64,000 nucleotides of DNA from CAWAYH01 sp963786195 (GCA_963786195.1 CAWAYH010000001.1:310001-374000); one strand, 5' to 3'; shown: positions 29,664 through 39,760, counted from the stretch's first letter. Notes: generated from the sequence alone by a model not told the origin. Translations and numbers: made by a program.

Positions 29664-29745
29664 GCCCCCCGCCCGCAGCCTTCCAGACCTGCGGCGGGAG
29701 GCGGGGGGCAAACGGCAGGTCTGGCGGTGCCCGCTATCGGGCGCC
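29664..29745 (+). promoter_or_regulatory. Candidate H-type pseudoknot plus hairpin in the rpsD-rpoA spacer
   Basis: Two perfect 10-bp stems are interleaved. GCCCCCCGCC (29664-29673) pairs with GGCGGGGGGC (29700-29709), and CCAGACCTGC (29683-29692) pairs with GCAGGTCTGG (29715-29724). They can form an H-type pseudoknot or two exclusive hairpins. A third stem, GGTGCCCG/CGGGCGCC (29726-29745, loop CTAT), ends 7 nt before the AAAGGA ribosome-binding site of rpoA. It could be a regulatory RNA, or a compound REP-like palindrome. Confidence 0.55.
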
Positions 29746-29759
29746 TGTAGCGAAAGGAC

Positions 29760-30752
29760 ATGGTTCAAATGCTCTGGAAAGGTTTTCAGCGGCCGAAGCG
29801 GCTGGAGTTCGAACGGGACACCCTCACGGACAGGTTCGGGCGGTTCTACGCGCAACCGTTCGAGCGCGGATTCGGGACGACCATCGGGAACGCCATGCGG
29901 CGGGTCCTGCTGTCGTCGATCGACGGCGCGGCCGTCACGGCGGTCAAGATTGACGGAGTGCTCCACGAGTTCTCCCCGATCCCGGGCGTCGTCGAGGATG
30001 CGACCGACATCATCCTGAACCTCAAGCAGGTTCCCCTGAAGATGCACGTCGATTCGACCAAGACGCTGTACCTTCGCATCGACAAGCCGGGCGAGGTCAA
30101 GGCTCGCGATATCGAGACCGACGCCGACGTCGAGATCCTCGAACCGGACGCGCACATCGCGACGGTTGCCGAAGGCGGCAAGCTGCACATGGAGATGCGC
30201 GTCAAGCGCGGCCGCGGCTACGTCGCGGCTGACAAGAACTTCGACGAGGATCTCGGGATCGGCTGGATTCCGATCGACTCGGTGCATTCACCGATCAAGA
30301 AGGTGAACTACCTCGTCGAGGCGGCCCGCATCGGCCAGGCGACCGACTACGACAAGCTGACCGTCGACGTGTGGACCAACGGCTCCATCACGCCGCGCGA
30401 CGCGGTGTCGCTCTCGGCCAAGCTGATCCGGGATCACCTGAACATCTTCATCAACCTCGAGGACGCCAGCGAGTCGCAGCAGGACTTCGGATCCGAGACC
30501 GGCGCGCGGCCGCTCAACGAGAACCTCGACAAGAGCGTCGAGGAGCTGGAGCTGTCGGTGCGGTCGTACAACTGCCTGAAGAACGCGAACATCCGGACGA
30601 TCCGCGAGCTCGTGCAGAAGACCGAAGGCGAGATGCTGAAGACGAAGAACTTCGGCCGCAAGTCGCTGAACGAGATCAAGGAAATCCTGAGCGGCATGGG
30701 CCTGAGCCTCGGCATGCGGCTCGATCAGCCCGCGGCGCAGTCGCAGGAATAA
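29760..30752 (+). CDS. rpoA: RNA polymerase subunit alpha
   Basis: 330 residues. The N-terminal dimerisation domain has YAQPFERGFGTTIGNAMRRV and LLSSIDGAAVTAVKIDGVLH; the C-terminal domain, which contacts UP elements and activators, has LELSVRSYNCLKNANIRTIR, ELVQKTEGEMLKTKNFGRKS and LNEIKEILSGMGLSLGM. Strong AAAGGA six bases before ATG. Uninterrupted frame. Confidence 0.97.
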   Translation: MVQMLWKGFQRPKRLEFERDTLTDRFGRFYAQPFERGFGTTIGNAMRRVLLSSIDGAAVTAVKIDGVLHEFSPIPGVVEDATDIILNLKQVPLKMHVDSTKTLYLRIDKPGEVKARDIETDADVEILEPDAHIATVAEGGKLHMEMRVKRGRGYVAADKNFDEDLGIGWIPIDSVHSPIKKVNYLVEAARIGQATDYDKLTVDVWTNGSITPRDAVSLSAKLIRDHLNIFINLEDASESQQDFGSETGARPLNENLDKSVEELELSVRSYNCLKNANIRTIRELVQKTEGEMLKTKNFGRKSLNEIKEILSGMGLSLGMRLDQPAAQSQE

Positions 30753-30757
30753 GTTCA

Positions 30758-30832
30758 GAGGCCGGGGGTCAGGGACCAGAGGCCGGGGTCAGGTGAGCCC
30801 TGGCCCACGGTCCCTGGCCTCCGGTCCCTGAT
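30758..30832. repeat. Inverted 7-bp repeat array (GGCCGGG / CCCTGGC family)
   Basis: Left: GGCCGGG GGTCAGG GACCAGA GGCCGGG GTCAGGT. Right: CCCTGGC CCACGGT CCCTGGC CTCCGGT CCCTGAT. The halves are near reverse complements and fill the rpoA-rplQ spacer. Period 7 with yet another word. Confidence 0.82.
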
Positions 30833-30845
30833 AAGGATCACCGTC

Positions 30846-31472
30846 ATGAGACATCGAGTTGGTCAACGGAAACTGGGACGGGTCACCGAGCACCGCATCG
30901 CGATGCTGCGCAACCAGGCGCAGGCGCTGCTCCGCTTCGAGCATCTCGAGACGACGGTGACGCGGGCGAAGGAACTGCGACCGTTCGTCGAGCGCATCAT
31001 CACGATCGCGAAGCGGGGGATTGCGGGAGGCGAGGCGAACGGGCGGACGCTCCACGCGCGCCGGCTGGTGCTCCGGGACATCCACGACCGCGACGTCGTC
31101 AGCAAGCTGTTCGACTCGATCGCGCCGCGGTTCGAGGCCAGGCCCGGCGGCTACACGCGCATCCTGAAGCTCGGCTACCGGCGGGGCGACAGCACGCAGG
31201 TCGCGCAGATTGAACTGGTCGGCAGCGAATACAACCCCAACGCGGGGACCGACAAGACCGATAAAGTCGAGGCGAAGAAGCCCAAGGGCGTAGGCGGACG
31301 GCTGCGCGCCGCGGCCGAGCGGCTGCGCGGACGCAAGTCGGAGACAGCTCCCGCCGATTCCGCCGACGCGGCGGAGGGCAAGAGCCGGTCCCGCGACAGG
31401 AAATCGTCGAAGCCCGAGACGCACGGAAAGGGCCGGAAGACGTCGGCCCCCCGAAAAGCCGGCGGCAGCTAA
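30846..31472 (+). CDS. rplQ: 50S ribosomal protein L17 with long C-terminal extension
   Basis: 208 residues against 127 in E. coli. Residues 1-125 are canonical (MRHRVGQRKLGRVTEHRIAM, LRNQALL-type segment LRNQAQALLRFEHLETTVTR, LFDSIAPRFEARPGGYTRIL, KLGYRRGDSTQVAQIELVG). The last 80 residues are a charged Lys/Arg/Ser/Ala-rich tail containing RLRAAAERLRGRKSETAPAD and RSRDRKSSKPETHGKGRKTS. Ends the superoperon. Confidence 0.96.
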   Translation: MRHRVGQRKLGRVTEHRIAMLRNQAQALLRFEHLETTVTRAKELRPFVERIITIAKRGIAGGEANGRTLHARRLVLRDIHDRDVVSKLFDSIAPRFEARPGGYTRILKLGYRRGDSTQVAQIELVGSEYNPNAGTDKTDKVEAKKPKGVGGRLRAAAERLRGRKSETAPADSADAAEGKSRSRDRKSSKPETHGKGRKTSAPRKAGGS

Positions 31473-31489
31473 CCGACAAAACGATCTCG

Positions 31490-31506
31490 GTGTTGTCCGT
31501 GTTGTC
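31490..31506. repeat. GTGTTGTCC direct-repeat motif, copy 2
   Basis: Identical 17-mer to that at 2594-2610. It lies in the 39-base gap between the convergent rplQ and EF-G-like genes. Confidence 0.6.
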
Positions 31507-31511
31507 AGCGG

Positions 31512-33611
31512 TTACACTTCCTCCGGCGTCTCCTGACCGCGCTCCGCCTTTGCCGCCGAGATGATCTTCCCGTGCAGGTGGGACGGGACCTCTTCGTAGT
31601 GCGAGAACTCCATGTGATAGGAGCCTCGCCCGCCGGTGGCTGACGTGAGGTGCTGCTCGTAGGTCAGCATCTCCGCCATTGGCACCTTCGCGCGAATGAC
31701 CGTCGAGGCGCCGCGCGTGTCCATGCCACCGATGCGGCCGCGGCGGCTGTTCAGGTCGCCCATCAAGTCGCCGGCGAAGTCGCTCGGCGCGTACACCTCC
31801 ACATCCATCACAGGCTCGAGCAGCGTCGGCCGCGCCCGCGTCATGCCGTCCTTGAACGCCAGGCTCGCGGCGAGCTTGAACGAGAGCTCGTTCGAGTCCA
31901 CCGGATGGAAGGAGCCGTCGAAGACGGTCGCGCGAAAGTCGACCATCGGATAGCCCGCCAGGAACCCGCGCGTCCTCGCATCCTGCAATCCCTTTTCGAC
32001 GGCCGGAATGTACTGCCGCGGAATCGATCCGCCGAAGATGTCGTCGACGAACTCGAAATCGCTGCCGCGCGGAAGCGGGTCGAACTTGACCTTGCAGTCG
32101 CCGAACTGGCCGTGGCCGCCGGTCTGCTTCTTGTGCCGGCCGTGGGCCTCCGTCGACGCGGTGATCGTCTCGCGGTAGGGAATGCGCGGGATCTTGACGT
32201 TGACCTCCACGCCGAACCGTCGCTTCAGCTTGGCGACCGTCACCTCGATGTGCGACTGTCCCTGCCCCGCGAGCAGCAGCTGCTTCGTCTGGGGATCGCG
32301 GTTGTAGCTGATGCTGGGATCCTCTTCCTGAAGCCGGTGGAGCGCGGTGCTGATCTTCTCTTCGTCGCCCCGGCTCTTCGGCTCGATCGCGTACGAGATG
32401 ACCGGCTCGGCGAACTTGATCGGCGGGACCGTGAAGGTCACGTTCTTGTCACCCAGCAGCTCGTTCGTGAGCGTCTCCTTCAGCTTGGCCACCGCGCCGA
32501 TGTCGCCCGCCTTGATCTCGGGCACGTTCGTCGGGGTCTTCCCCTGGAGCAGCGTCAAGTGTCCCAGCCGTTCGGCGACGTCGCGGCTCACGTTCTGCAC
32601 CGTCGAGTCCGCCTTGAGCGTGCCGGAGATGACGCGGAACATCGTGATGCGGCCGGCGAACGGATCCGCAATCGTCTTCCAGACGAACGCCGCGGCCTGG
32701 CCGTTATCCGAGACGGCGATCGGCTGCGCTTCCTCGGCGCCCTTGGGAATGGCCTTGAACGGCCGATCGGCAGGCGAGGGCACGTAGTTGAGGATCGCGT
32801 CCAGCAGCGGCTGCAGGCCGATGTTCGCCGTGGCGGACACGCAGAGGACCGGGAAGATGCGTGACGCGGCGACGCCGCGCTGCAGCCCCGCCACGAGGTC
32901 TTCCTGCGTCAGCGTGCCGGACTCGAAAAACTTCTCCATCAGCGAGTCGTCGGCCTCGGCGACCATCTCGATGAGCGCGTCGCGCGCCTCTTTCGCGGCC
33001 GACTCGAGCTCGGCGGGAATCGCCCCCTCCGTCGGCTTGCCGCTGCCGTCAGGCGGGAACGTCCACGCCTTCATGCTCACGAGATCCACGACGCCGCGAA
33101 AGGATTTTTCCTCGCCGATCGGAAGCTGAATCGGAATCACGGTCCGTCCGAACACGCCGTGCAGGGAATCGAGCGATCGGCTCATGCTGGCCCGCTCGCG
33201 ATCCAGACGATTCAGGACGACGAGCCTCGGCGAGTTGTACTCCTCGGCGACGGCCCAGGCCTTTTCGGTCGACACCTGCACGCCGGACACCGCGTCCACG
33301 ACGACAAGTGCCGCGTCGGCGACGCGCAGCGCCGCGCGGGCGTCGCTCAGGAAGTTGGCCATGCCGGGCGTGTCGATGAAATTGATCTTCGTCTTGTTCC
33401 ATTCCAGGTAGGCGAGGCTGGCCGAGAGCGTGTGCTTGCGGGCGATCTCTTCCTCGTCATAGTCCGTGACCGTCGTCCCATCGTCGACCCGACCGAGTCT
33501 GTTGACGGCGCCAGCATCGAACAGCAGCGAGGAGAGCAGCTGCGTCTTGCCGGCGCCGGAATGACCGACCAGGCCGACATTTCTCAAGCTCTGAGAGTCG
33601 TAGACTTTCAT
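31512..33611 (-). CDS. EF-G-like GTPase, second paralogue
   Basis: 699 residues with the five-domain EF-G plan. P-loop NVGLVGHSGAGKTQLLSSLL, G3 INFIDTPGMANFLSDARAAL, G4 VLNRLDRERASM, domain IV SHIEVTVAKLKRRFGVEVNV and KKQTGGHGQFGDCKVKFDP, domain V LMGDLNSRRGRIGGMDTRGA. Two consensus positions differ: G4 is NRLD instead of NKxD, and switch I lacks RGITI (it reads ARKHTLSASLAYLEW). This is the FusA-like EF-G2 clade whose members often lack translocase activity or act in recycling or stress. Convergent with rplQ; a GCTGACA-type repeat precedes it. Confidence 0.9.
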   Translation of the reverse strand: MKVYDSQSLRNVGLVGHSGAGKTQLLSSLLFDAGAVNRLGRVDDGTTVTDYDEEEIARKHTLSASLAYLEWNKTKINFIDTPGMANFLSDARAALRVADAALVVVDAVSGVQVSTEKAWAVAEEYNSPRLVVLNRLDRERASMSRSLDSLHGVFGRTVIPIQLPIGEEKSFRGVVDLVSMKAWTFPPDGSGKPTEGAIPAELESAAKEARDALIEMVAEADDSLMEKFFESGTLTQEDLVAGLQRGVAASRIFPVLCVSATANIGLQPLLDAILNYVPSPADRPFKAIPKGAEEAQPIAVSDNGQAAAFVWKTIADPFAGRITMFRVISGTLKADSTVQNVSRDVAERLGHLTLLQGKTPTNVPEIKAGDIGAVAKLKETLTNELLGDKNVTFTVPPIKFAEPVISYAIEPKSRGDEEKISTALHRLQEEDPSISYNRDPQTKQLLLAGQGQSHIEVTVAKLKRRFGVEVNVKIPRIPYRETITASTEAHGRHKKQTGGHGQFGDCKVKFDPLPRGSDFEFVDDIFGGSIPRQYIPAVEKGLQDARTRGFLAGYPMVDFRATVFDGSFHPVDSNELSFKLAASLAFKDGMTRARPTLLEPVMDVEVYAPSDFAGDLMGDLNSRRGRIGGMDTRGASTVIRAKVPMAEMLTYEQHLTSATGGRGSYHMEFSHYEEVPSHLHGKIISAAKAERGQETPEEV

Positions 33612-33612
33612 A

Positions 33613-33664
33613 AGGATGGTCCTCCGAAGCTGACAGCTCTCAGCTCTCAGCCGTCAGCTCAGTG
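33613..33664. repeat. Tandem 7-bp repeat (GCTCTCA family) before the EF-G-like gene
   Basis: GCTGACA GCTCTCA GCTCTCA GCCGTCA GCTCAGT. It overlaps the end of the four-helix-bundle remnant on the minus strand. Confidence 0.75.
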
Positions 33665-33824
33665 TTAGTCGACAACCAGCCGCCGAAATTGGGCCCCTGA
33701 GAATCCGCTTCACGTCTCGAGCAAGCGCGTCCAGCCTTCTGCAGGCCTGCTCCGGCAGGAAGCCGAGATCCGGGGCAAGGAGGAGATGATACTCAAGTTC
33801 ACAGGCGGATCCCAGGGAGGGCTG
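33654..33824 (-). pseudogene. C-terminal remnant of a four-helix-bundle (23S rRNA intervening-sequence/Avd-like) protein
   Basis: The minus strand reads GSACELEYHLLLAPDLGFLP, then EQACRRLDALARDVKRILRG and PISAAGCRLTLS before a stop. This is the C-terminal half of the S23/four-helix-bundle family (typical GSxxELEYHLLLARDLG). The N-terminal two helices are missing, and an in-frame TAA sits four codons before the first recognisable residue, so it is a remnant. It is bracketed by 7-bp repeat arrays on both sides. Confidence 0.65.
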
Positions 33825-33829
33825 TTATT

Positions 33830-33917
<88 letters not shown>

Positions 33918-35228
33918 CTACTCGTATCGTAACGCTTCGATCGGATCCAGCCTTGACGCTTTGATCGCGGGGAAGAGGCCGAAGAAGATGCCGACGCTCG
34001 CCGAGAATCCGAGGCCGAGCGCGAACGACCACCAGGGCAGCGAGACGGGGAATCCCGACACCCAGTGCACGATGAGACCGATCGAGCTGCCGAAGAGGAT
34101 GCCGAGAATCCCGCCAACTGACGTCAGGAACACGGCTTCGATCAGGAACTGCCACAGGATCTCGCGCCGACGCGCGCCGAGCGCCTTGCGCACGCCGATC
34201 TCGCGCGTGCGCTCGGTCACCGAGATCATCATGATGGCCATCACGCCGATGCCGCCGACCATGAGCGCGATCGAGCTGATGACGACGAGCGCGAGGAACG
34301 TCGCCTGGCTGAACTGATCCCACACTTTGAGCAGCGCGTCCTGCGTGCCCAGATCGAAATCGTTGGGCTGATCGAGCCGCAGGTTGTGCCGGGCGCGCAT
34401 CAGCGCTTCCACTTCGGCCATCGCCAGTGCCCGGCCGGCGTCGTCGCGCGGCACGATCGCGATCGTGGCGGATCGGAACATGGCGGGCGTGATGTTGCCG
34501 CCGCGGGTGCGCGCCGATCCTTTGAGGACCTTGCCGTAGAACTTCTCGTGCGTGGAATACGGAATGACGGCGAAGTCGTCGACGCCCACGTTGAATCCGC
34601 CCGGACTCGGCCGCTTGCCGAGCACGCCGATCACCGTGAACTCGTTGATGCCGATGCGCACCTTCTTGCCGATGGGATCGATGCTCGGGAAGAGCGACTG
34701 ATAGGGAGTCTGTCCCAGGACCACGACCTGCCGGCGATGTTCGACTTCGGTGGGCAGGAAGAACCGCCCCGACTGCAGTTTCACGAAGTTGACGGCGGCG
34801 AAGTTCTCCGTCGCGCCGAGAATCGAGAGCGGCTTGGTCTTGTCGGTGCCGTGGAACATGCGGGCCTGCGACCCGGGGCCCCCGCCGAGCCAGACGTCGA
34901 TGATGGCGACCGAGGGGCACTCGCGAGCGATCGCCTCCGCGTCGTCGATCGACAGGTTGGGACGCCGCGCGACTTCGATGAAGGTCTTGCCGGACGTTGC
35001 GCTGAGCAGGCCGAACTTCTGCACGAAGATCGTGTTCGGTCCGAGCTCGCGGAACAGATCGCGCAGCGACTCGTCGAAGCCGCGGATGAGCGATGTCATG
35101 CCAACGATCGACGTGATGCCGATGACGATGCCGAGGACGGTCAACGCGGAGCGCATCTTGTTCGTGCGCAACGTGTCGATCGACATCGTGACGATTTCGC
35201 CGAGCAAGCCGGCGCGCATTGCGGCCAC
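33918..35228 (-). CDS. MacB/FtsX-type ABC transporter permease A
   Basis: 436 residues. An N-terminal helix with LRTNKMRSALTVLGIVIGIT is followed by a MacB-like periplasmic domain (about residues 60-290) and three C-terminal helices. The last part contains SVTERTREIGVRKALGARRR, the coupling helix of FtsX-type permeases, and the end GLFPAIKASRLDPIEALRYE. It lies 3 bases after the second permease, so the two are co-translated and may form a heterodimer. Such pumps export peptides, antibiotics or lipids through mechanotransmission. No ATPase gene is adjacent. Confidence 0.9.
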   Translation of the reverse strand: MAAMRAGLLGEIVTMSIDTLRTNKMRSALTVLGIVIGITSIVGMTSLIRGFDESLRDLFRELGPNTIFVQKFGLLSATSGKTFIEVARRPNLSIDDAEAIARECPSVAIIDVWLGGGPGSQARMFHGTDKTKPLSILGATENFAAVNFVKLQSGRFFLPTEVEHRRQVVVLGQTPYQSLFPSIDPIGKKVRIGINEFTVIGVLGKRPSPGGFNVGVDDFAVIPYSTHEKFYGKVLKGSARTRGGNITPAMFRSATIAIVPRDDAGRALAMAEVEALMRARHNLRLDQPNDFDLGTQDALLKVWDQFSQATFLALVVISSIALMVGGIGVMAIMMISVTERTREIGVRKALGARRREILWQFLIEAVFLTSVGGILGILFGSSIGLIVHWVSGFPVSLPWWSFALGLGFSASVGIFFGLFPAIKASRLDPIEALRYE

Positions 35229-35231
35229 TGC

Positions 35232-36455
<1,224 letters not shown>

Positions 36456-36478
36456 GGTCGGCTTTCAGCGAACAGCTG

Positions 36479-37828
36479 TCAGCTTCCGGGCTTTCGCGTG
36501 GCCGGCGCGGCTTCGACCTGAACGGCCGCGCCGTCGGCCAGCTCCCGCACCGAGGTAAACGGTCCGACGACGACGTTGTCGCCTTCCTTGAGACCGGACA
36601 GCACCTCGAAGTACTTTTCGCCCGCGATTCCGGTCTTGACGGGTGTGAACTCCGCCTTGCCGTTGCGCACGACGAACACGCCTTCGAGCTCTTTGCGCGA
36701 CTGTCCAGGTTTGAGCTCAGAGGCCTGCACGCCGCCGGGCCGCGGCCGCCGGTTCCCTTCCGGCTGCGGCGCCCGGACGATCTCGCCTTTCTCGTCGACG
36801 ACCATTTCCCGTATAGCGGTCGCCTGAATCGGCACCGAGACGACGCTGGTACGCGTCGCCGTCGTGATCTCCGCCGTGCACGTGAAGCCGGGCCTCACTT
36901 CCGGAATCTCGGTATCGAACGTCACGACGACCTTGAAGTTGGTCGCCTGGGTGCTCGCCACCGGGCCTGTGCCCGTCTGGATGGGACTGTTCCCGATCTC
37001 GGTCACCTTGCCCGTGAACGTCTTGTTCTGAATGGCATCGATCGTAATCTTGGTGATCTGGCCGAGGGCGAGGCTTGGAATGTCGGTCTCGTCGACCTCG
37101 ACTTCCGCCTCGATCACCGACATGTCGGCGATGGTGAGCAACACCGTCCCGGCGTTGTTCATCGTCCCGATGACCACCATCTCGCCTTCCTCGATGTTGC
37201 GCCGCGTGACGATGCCCGTAATCGGCGACTCGATGCGGACCTTGCTCAGGTTGTAGCGGTCGGTCTCGAGACTCGCTTGCTCCTGCTGCAGGCGGAGGCG
37301 CTGCGTCTGGATCGTCTGCTCCTGCGAGCGCAAATCCGACTGGCGCATTTTCAGATCGTTCTCGGCCCGATCGAGCGCTTCTTTCGTGGTCAGTCCACCC
37401 TTCCAGAGCTGCTGCTGCCGGGTGAGATTGTCTTCGGCCTGCTTCAGCGCCGTCTTCGCGCTTTCAATCGACAGCGTCAGCTGCTGCACCTGGGAGCGCG
37501 CCGCTTCGAGCGACGCCTCGGTGCGTTGCACCGCGCTCCGCAGGTTCCGGGGGTCGACCTGCAGCAGGAACTGGCCCTTCTTGACGCGATCGCCTTCGTT
37601 GACCGCCAGGTCCGTGACGCGGCCCATCGTGTCCGCGCTGATGTTCACGAACCGCTTCGGCTGAATCTTGCCCGACGAGGACACGATGGCTTCCAGGTTG
37701 CGCTTCTGGATCGCTTCCGCATTGACCGTGATGCCTTCCGTGCGCTTGAACCGGACGTTCGCATAGCCGATACCGGCCAGGATGACCAGTACGCCGACGC
37801 CGATGAGAATCTTCTTGTTACGCGTCAA
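36479..37828 (-). CDS. HlyD/MacA-type periplasmic adaptor (membrane fusion protein)
   Basis: 449 residues from a TTG start. A single N-terminal helix (KILIGVGVLVILAGIGYANV), the lipoyl half-motif SGKIQPKRFVNISADTMGRV, a long coiled coil (about residues 95-190: SLEAARSQVQQLTLSIESAK, TALKQAEDNLTRQQQLW), the second lipoyl half RIESPITGIVTRRNIEEGE, and a beta-barrel domain. TTG is preferred because it overlaps the upstream TGA (TTGA) and follows GGAAGG. Works with the two permeases to span the periplasm. Confidence 0.9.
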   Translation of the reverse strand: MTRNKKILIGVGVLVILAGIGYANVRFKRTEGITVNAEAIQKRNLEAIVSSSGKIQPKRFVNISADTMGRVTDLAVNEGDRVKKGQFLLQVDPRNLRSAVQRTEASLEAARSQVQQLTLSIESAKTALKQAEDNLTRQQQLWKGGLTTKEALDRAENDLKMRQSDLRSQEQTIQTQRLRLQQEQASLETDRYNLSKVRIESPITGIVTRRNIEEGEMVVIGTMNNAGTVLLTIADMSVIEAEVEVDETDIPSLALGQITKITIDAIQNKTFTGKVTEIGNSPIQTGTGPVASTQATNFKVVVTFDTEIPEVRPGFTCTAEITTATRTSVVSVPIQATAIREMVVDEKGEIVRAPQPEGNRRPRPGGVQASELKPGQSRKELEGVFVVRNGKAEFTPVKTGIAGEKYFEVLSGLKEGDNVVVGPFTSVRELADGAAVQVEAAPATRKPGS

Positions 37829-38553
37829 GTCCTTCCCCCAAAGCTGCTCATGACCAGCGCGATCAGCAGCGCGATCACCGCATAGGTGACGAAGAGTCCC
37901 GTCGCGATGCGCTGTGTCGGCCGCTTGTACAACACGCCAAGACCAATCGCGAGGACGATGAGCTGCCAGATGATGAACAGATCGACCGTTCCGATGAGCC
38001 GCCCGATGAACGTGTTCTCCGGGACCATCGGCAGGAGGACGCTCAGGTTCGTCTTGCTCGTCATCGTGCCGCGCATGTAGTTCATCGCGATGGTGAAGAT
38101 CTGCGAGATCACCCCGATCGGCCCGCAGTGCACGATGACGCTGAAGAGCTGCTTGAACGTCGCATTGCCTCCGAGCACGGCGTTGAAGATCGCGAACATG
38201 ATGCCCGCGATGATCAGGTTGACGAGCGGGACGACGATCAGCATCTGGACGATCGCGAAGTACCCGACATACGGCGCGATGCGCTGCATGCCCTGGTACT
38301 GCTGGTCGCTCACCTGGCCGCCGAACGGGCTCGTCGTCGCCGCGTCGATCCACGCATCCTGGCCCGTTTTGGTCAGCAGGAACCCGCACCACAGGATCGA
38401 CAAGATGATGACGATGAGCGCCATCATGCCGAACCATCGGGGCTGGGCCACCACCGCCTCATACGTGGCCTTGGGAGACGTGATGATGCCGATGAAACGC
38501 GACAACAGACCCGGAGCATGCGCAGCTCCGGTTTCAGTCGAAGTATTAGCCAT
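37825..38553 (-). CDS. Yip1-domain membrane protein
   Basis: 242 residues. The cytosolic start HAPGLLSRFIGIITSPKATY leads into five helices (MMALIVIILSILWCGFLL, VGYFAIVQMLIVVPLVNLII and others), with the Yip1 pattern between helices 2 and 3 (IMFAIFNAVLGGNATFKQLF). The family is of unknown function in bacteria, yet it is often the first gene of MacA/MacB-like operons, as here. The TGA overlaps the adaptor start. Confidence 0.85.
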   Translation of the reverse strand: MANTSTETGAAHAPGLLSRFIGIITSPKATYEAVVAQPRWFGMMALIVIILSILWCGFLLTKTGQDAWIDAATTSPFGGQVSDQQYQGMQRIAPYVGYFAIVQMLIVVPLVNLIIAGIMFAIFNAVLGGNATFKQLFSVIVHCGPIGVISQIFTIAMNYMRGTMTSKTNLSVLLPMVPENTFIGRLIGTVDLFIIWQLIVLAIGLGVLYKRPTQRIATGLFVTYAVIALLIALVMSSFGGRT

Positions 38554-38754
38554 AAGCTGTTCGGGAATCCTCAGCCCGCCTCGGCGCTCCTGCCGGAAGG
38601 GATTGTCACTAATTGTACTGCAGGAGCAATACGTTCGGCGCCCCTGGAAGGTTCCGCGGGGTCGACCGCAAAGGTCTTTGTAGTCTGTGGTTTGGGGACC
38701 GACGGTGTGACGGGTTTGTGAACACGTCAGAGCCGGTACGATAAGCTGAGCGGA

Positions 38755-39738
38755 ATGTACAGGATGCCTCGTCGGGTCGCCTGGACGGCCCTGATCGCCC
38801 TGCTGCTGACGCCAGGCGTCGCGGTCGCCCAGACCTTCGAGTCTGCCGGCACCCGGGCTGCGGGCATGGCGGGCGCGTTCGTCGGCGTCGCGGACGATGC
38901 AAGCGCGGTCTACTGGAATCCGGCGGGCCTGGGCCTGGGCGCCTATTTCAGCCTTCTCATCGACTCCGGCACGACCAAGGCCGAGCCGAACGACGACCCG
39001 AACGGCGGCACCGGCGCCGGCAGCCTCATCGCGCTGGGCACGCCTCCACTTGGTCTGTCGTACTATCGCCTCCGCTCGTCGACGGTAGCGCCCGACGGGA
39101 GCCAGGTCCGCCTGCAGACGCTGACGACGCATCACGCCGGCGTCACGTTCGTGCACTCGCTGGCGGATCGGATTGCCGTCGGGACGACGCTGAGGCTGGT
39201 GCGCGGCGTAGCGGCCGTCGCCGTCGTGCCGCCTGGGGACAGGGCCGAGCTGCTCGACGACGTGGAGCATCTGGACGGGCAGGCGGGCACGGATTTCGAC
39301 GCGGACATCGGAATCATGGCCGTCTTTGGCGCCTTGCGCGCCGGGCTGACCGTCCGGAACGTCAATGAGGCGTCGTTCGACGTGGCCGGAACCGACGACG
39401 AACTCAAGATGAAGCGACAGACACGCGCCGGAATCGCGTACCTCCCCATCGCTGGCATACTGATCGCGGCCGATATCGATCTCGAACGCGCGCAGGGATC
39501 GCTCGGTGAGGTGCGGAACCTGGCGGTAGGCACAGAACTCCAGCTGCTCCGGCAAGCGTTCTTTCGCAGCGGGTTCCGCTTCAATACGCTCAGCGACGAA
39601 CCGGGAGCGCACGCGCCTGTGTGGGCTCTCGGCGGCAGCTACGCGCTCTTCGGACGGCTGCTGGTCGACGCTCAAATCACTCGCGGATCGGACGCCGGCG
39701 ATCGCGGATGGGGCGTCGCCGCCCGCATCGTGTTCTAG
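38755..39738 (+). CDS. FadL/TraF-like outer-membrane beta-barrel protein
   Basis: 327 residues. Signal peptide (MPRRVAWTALIALLLTPGVA), then the PorV/FadL-type opening AGTRAAGMAGAFVGVADDAS, AVYWNPAGLGLGAYFSLLID. Alternating amphipathic strands follow, ending in a typical barrel C-terminus DRGWGVAARIVF. It resembles the TraF_2/UPF0164 barrels; these lie in the outer membrane and some take part in secretion. Divergent from the Yip1 gene; the 201-base gap between them shows no clear further gene. A dispersed palindrome starts at its stop codon. Confidence 0.82.
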   Translation: MYRMPRRVAWTALIALLLTPGVAVAQTFESAGTRAAGMAGAFVGVADDASAVYWNPAGLGLGAYFSLLIDSGTTKAEPNDDPNGGTGAGSLIALGTPPLGLSYYRLRSSTVAPDGSQVRLQTLTTHHAGVTFVHSLADRIAVGTTLRLVRGVAAVAVVPPGDRAELLDDVEHLDGQAGTDFDADIGIMAVFGALRAGLTVRNVNEASFDVAGTDDELKMKRQTRAGIAYLPIAGILIAADIDLERAQGSLGEVRNLAVGTELQLLRQAFFRSGFRFNTLSDEPGAHAPVWALGGSYALFGRLLVDAQITRGSDAGDRGWGVAARIVF

Positions 39739-39760
39739 TCCGAGGGGCTTAGCCCCTCGG
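39738..39760. repeat. Dispersed palindrome CCGAGGGGC-N3-GCCCCTCGG, copy 1
   Basis: Perfect 9-bp arms around TTA, beginning at the last base of the barrel protein's stop codon. The same element with loop AAA is at 62222-62243 inside a minor pilin gene. Confidence 0.75.
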
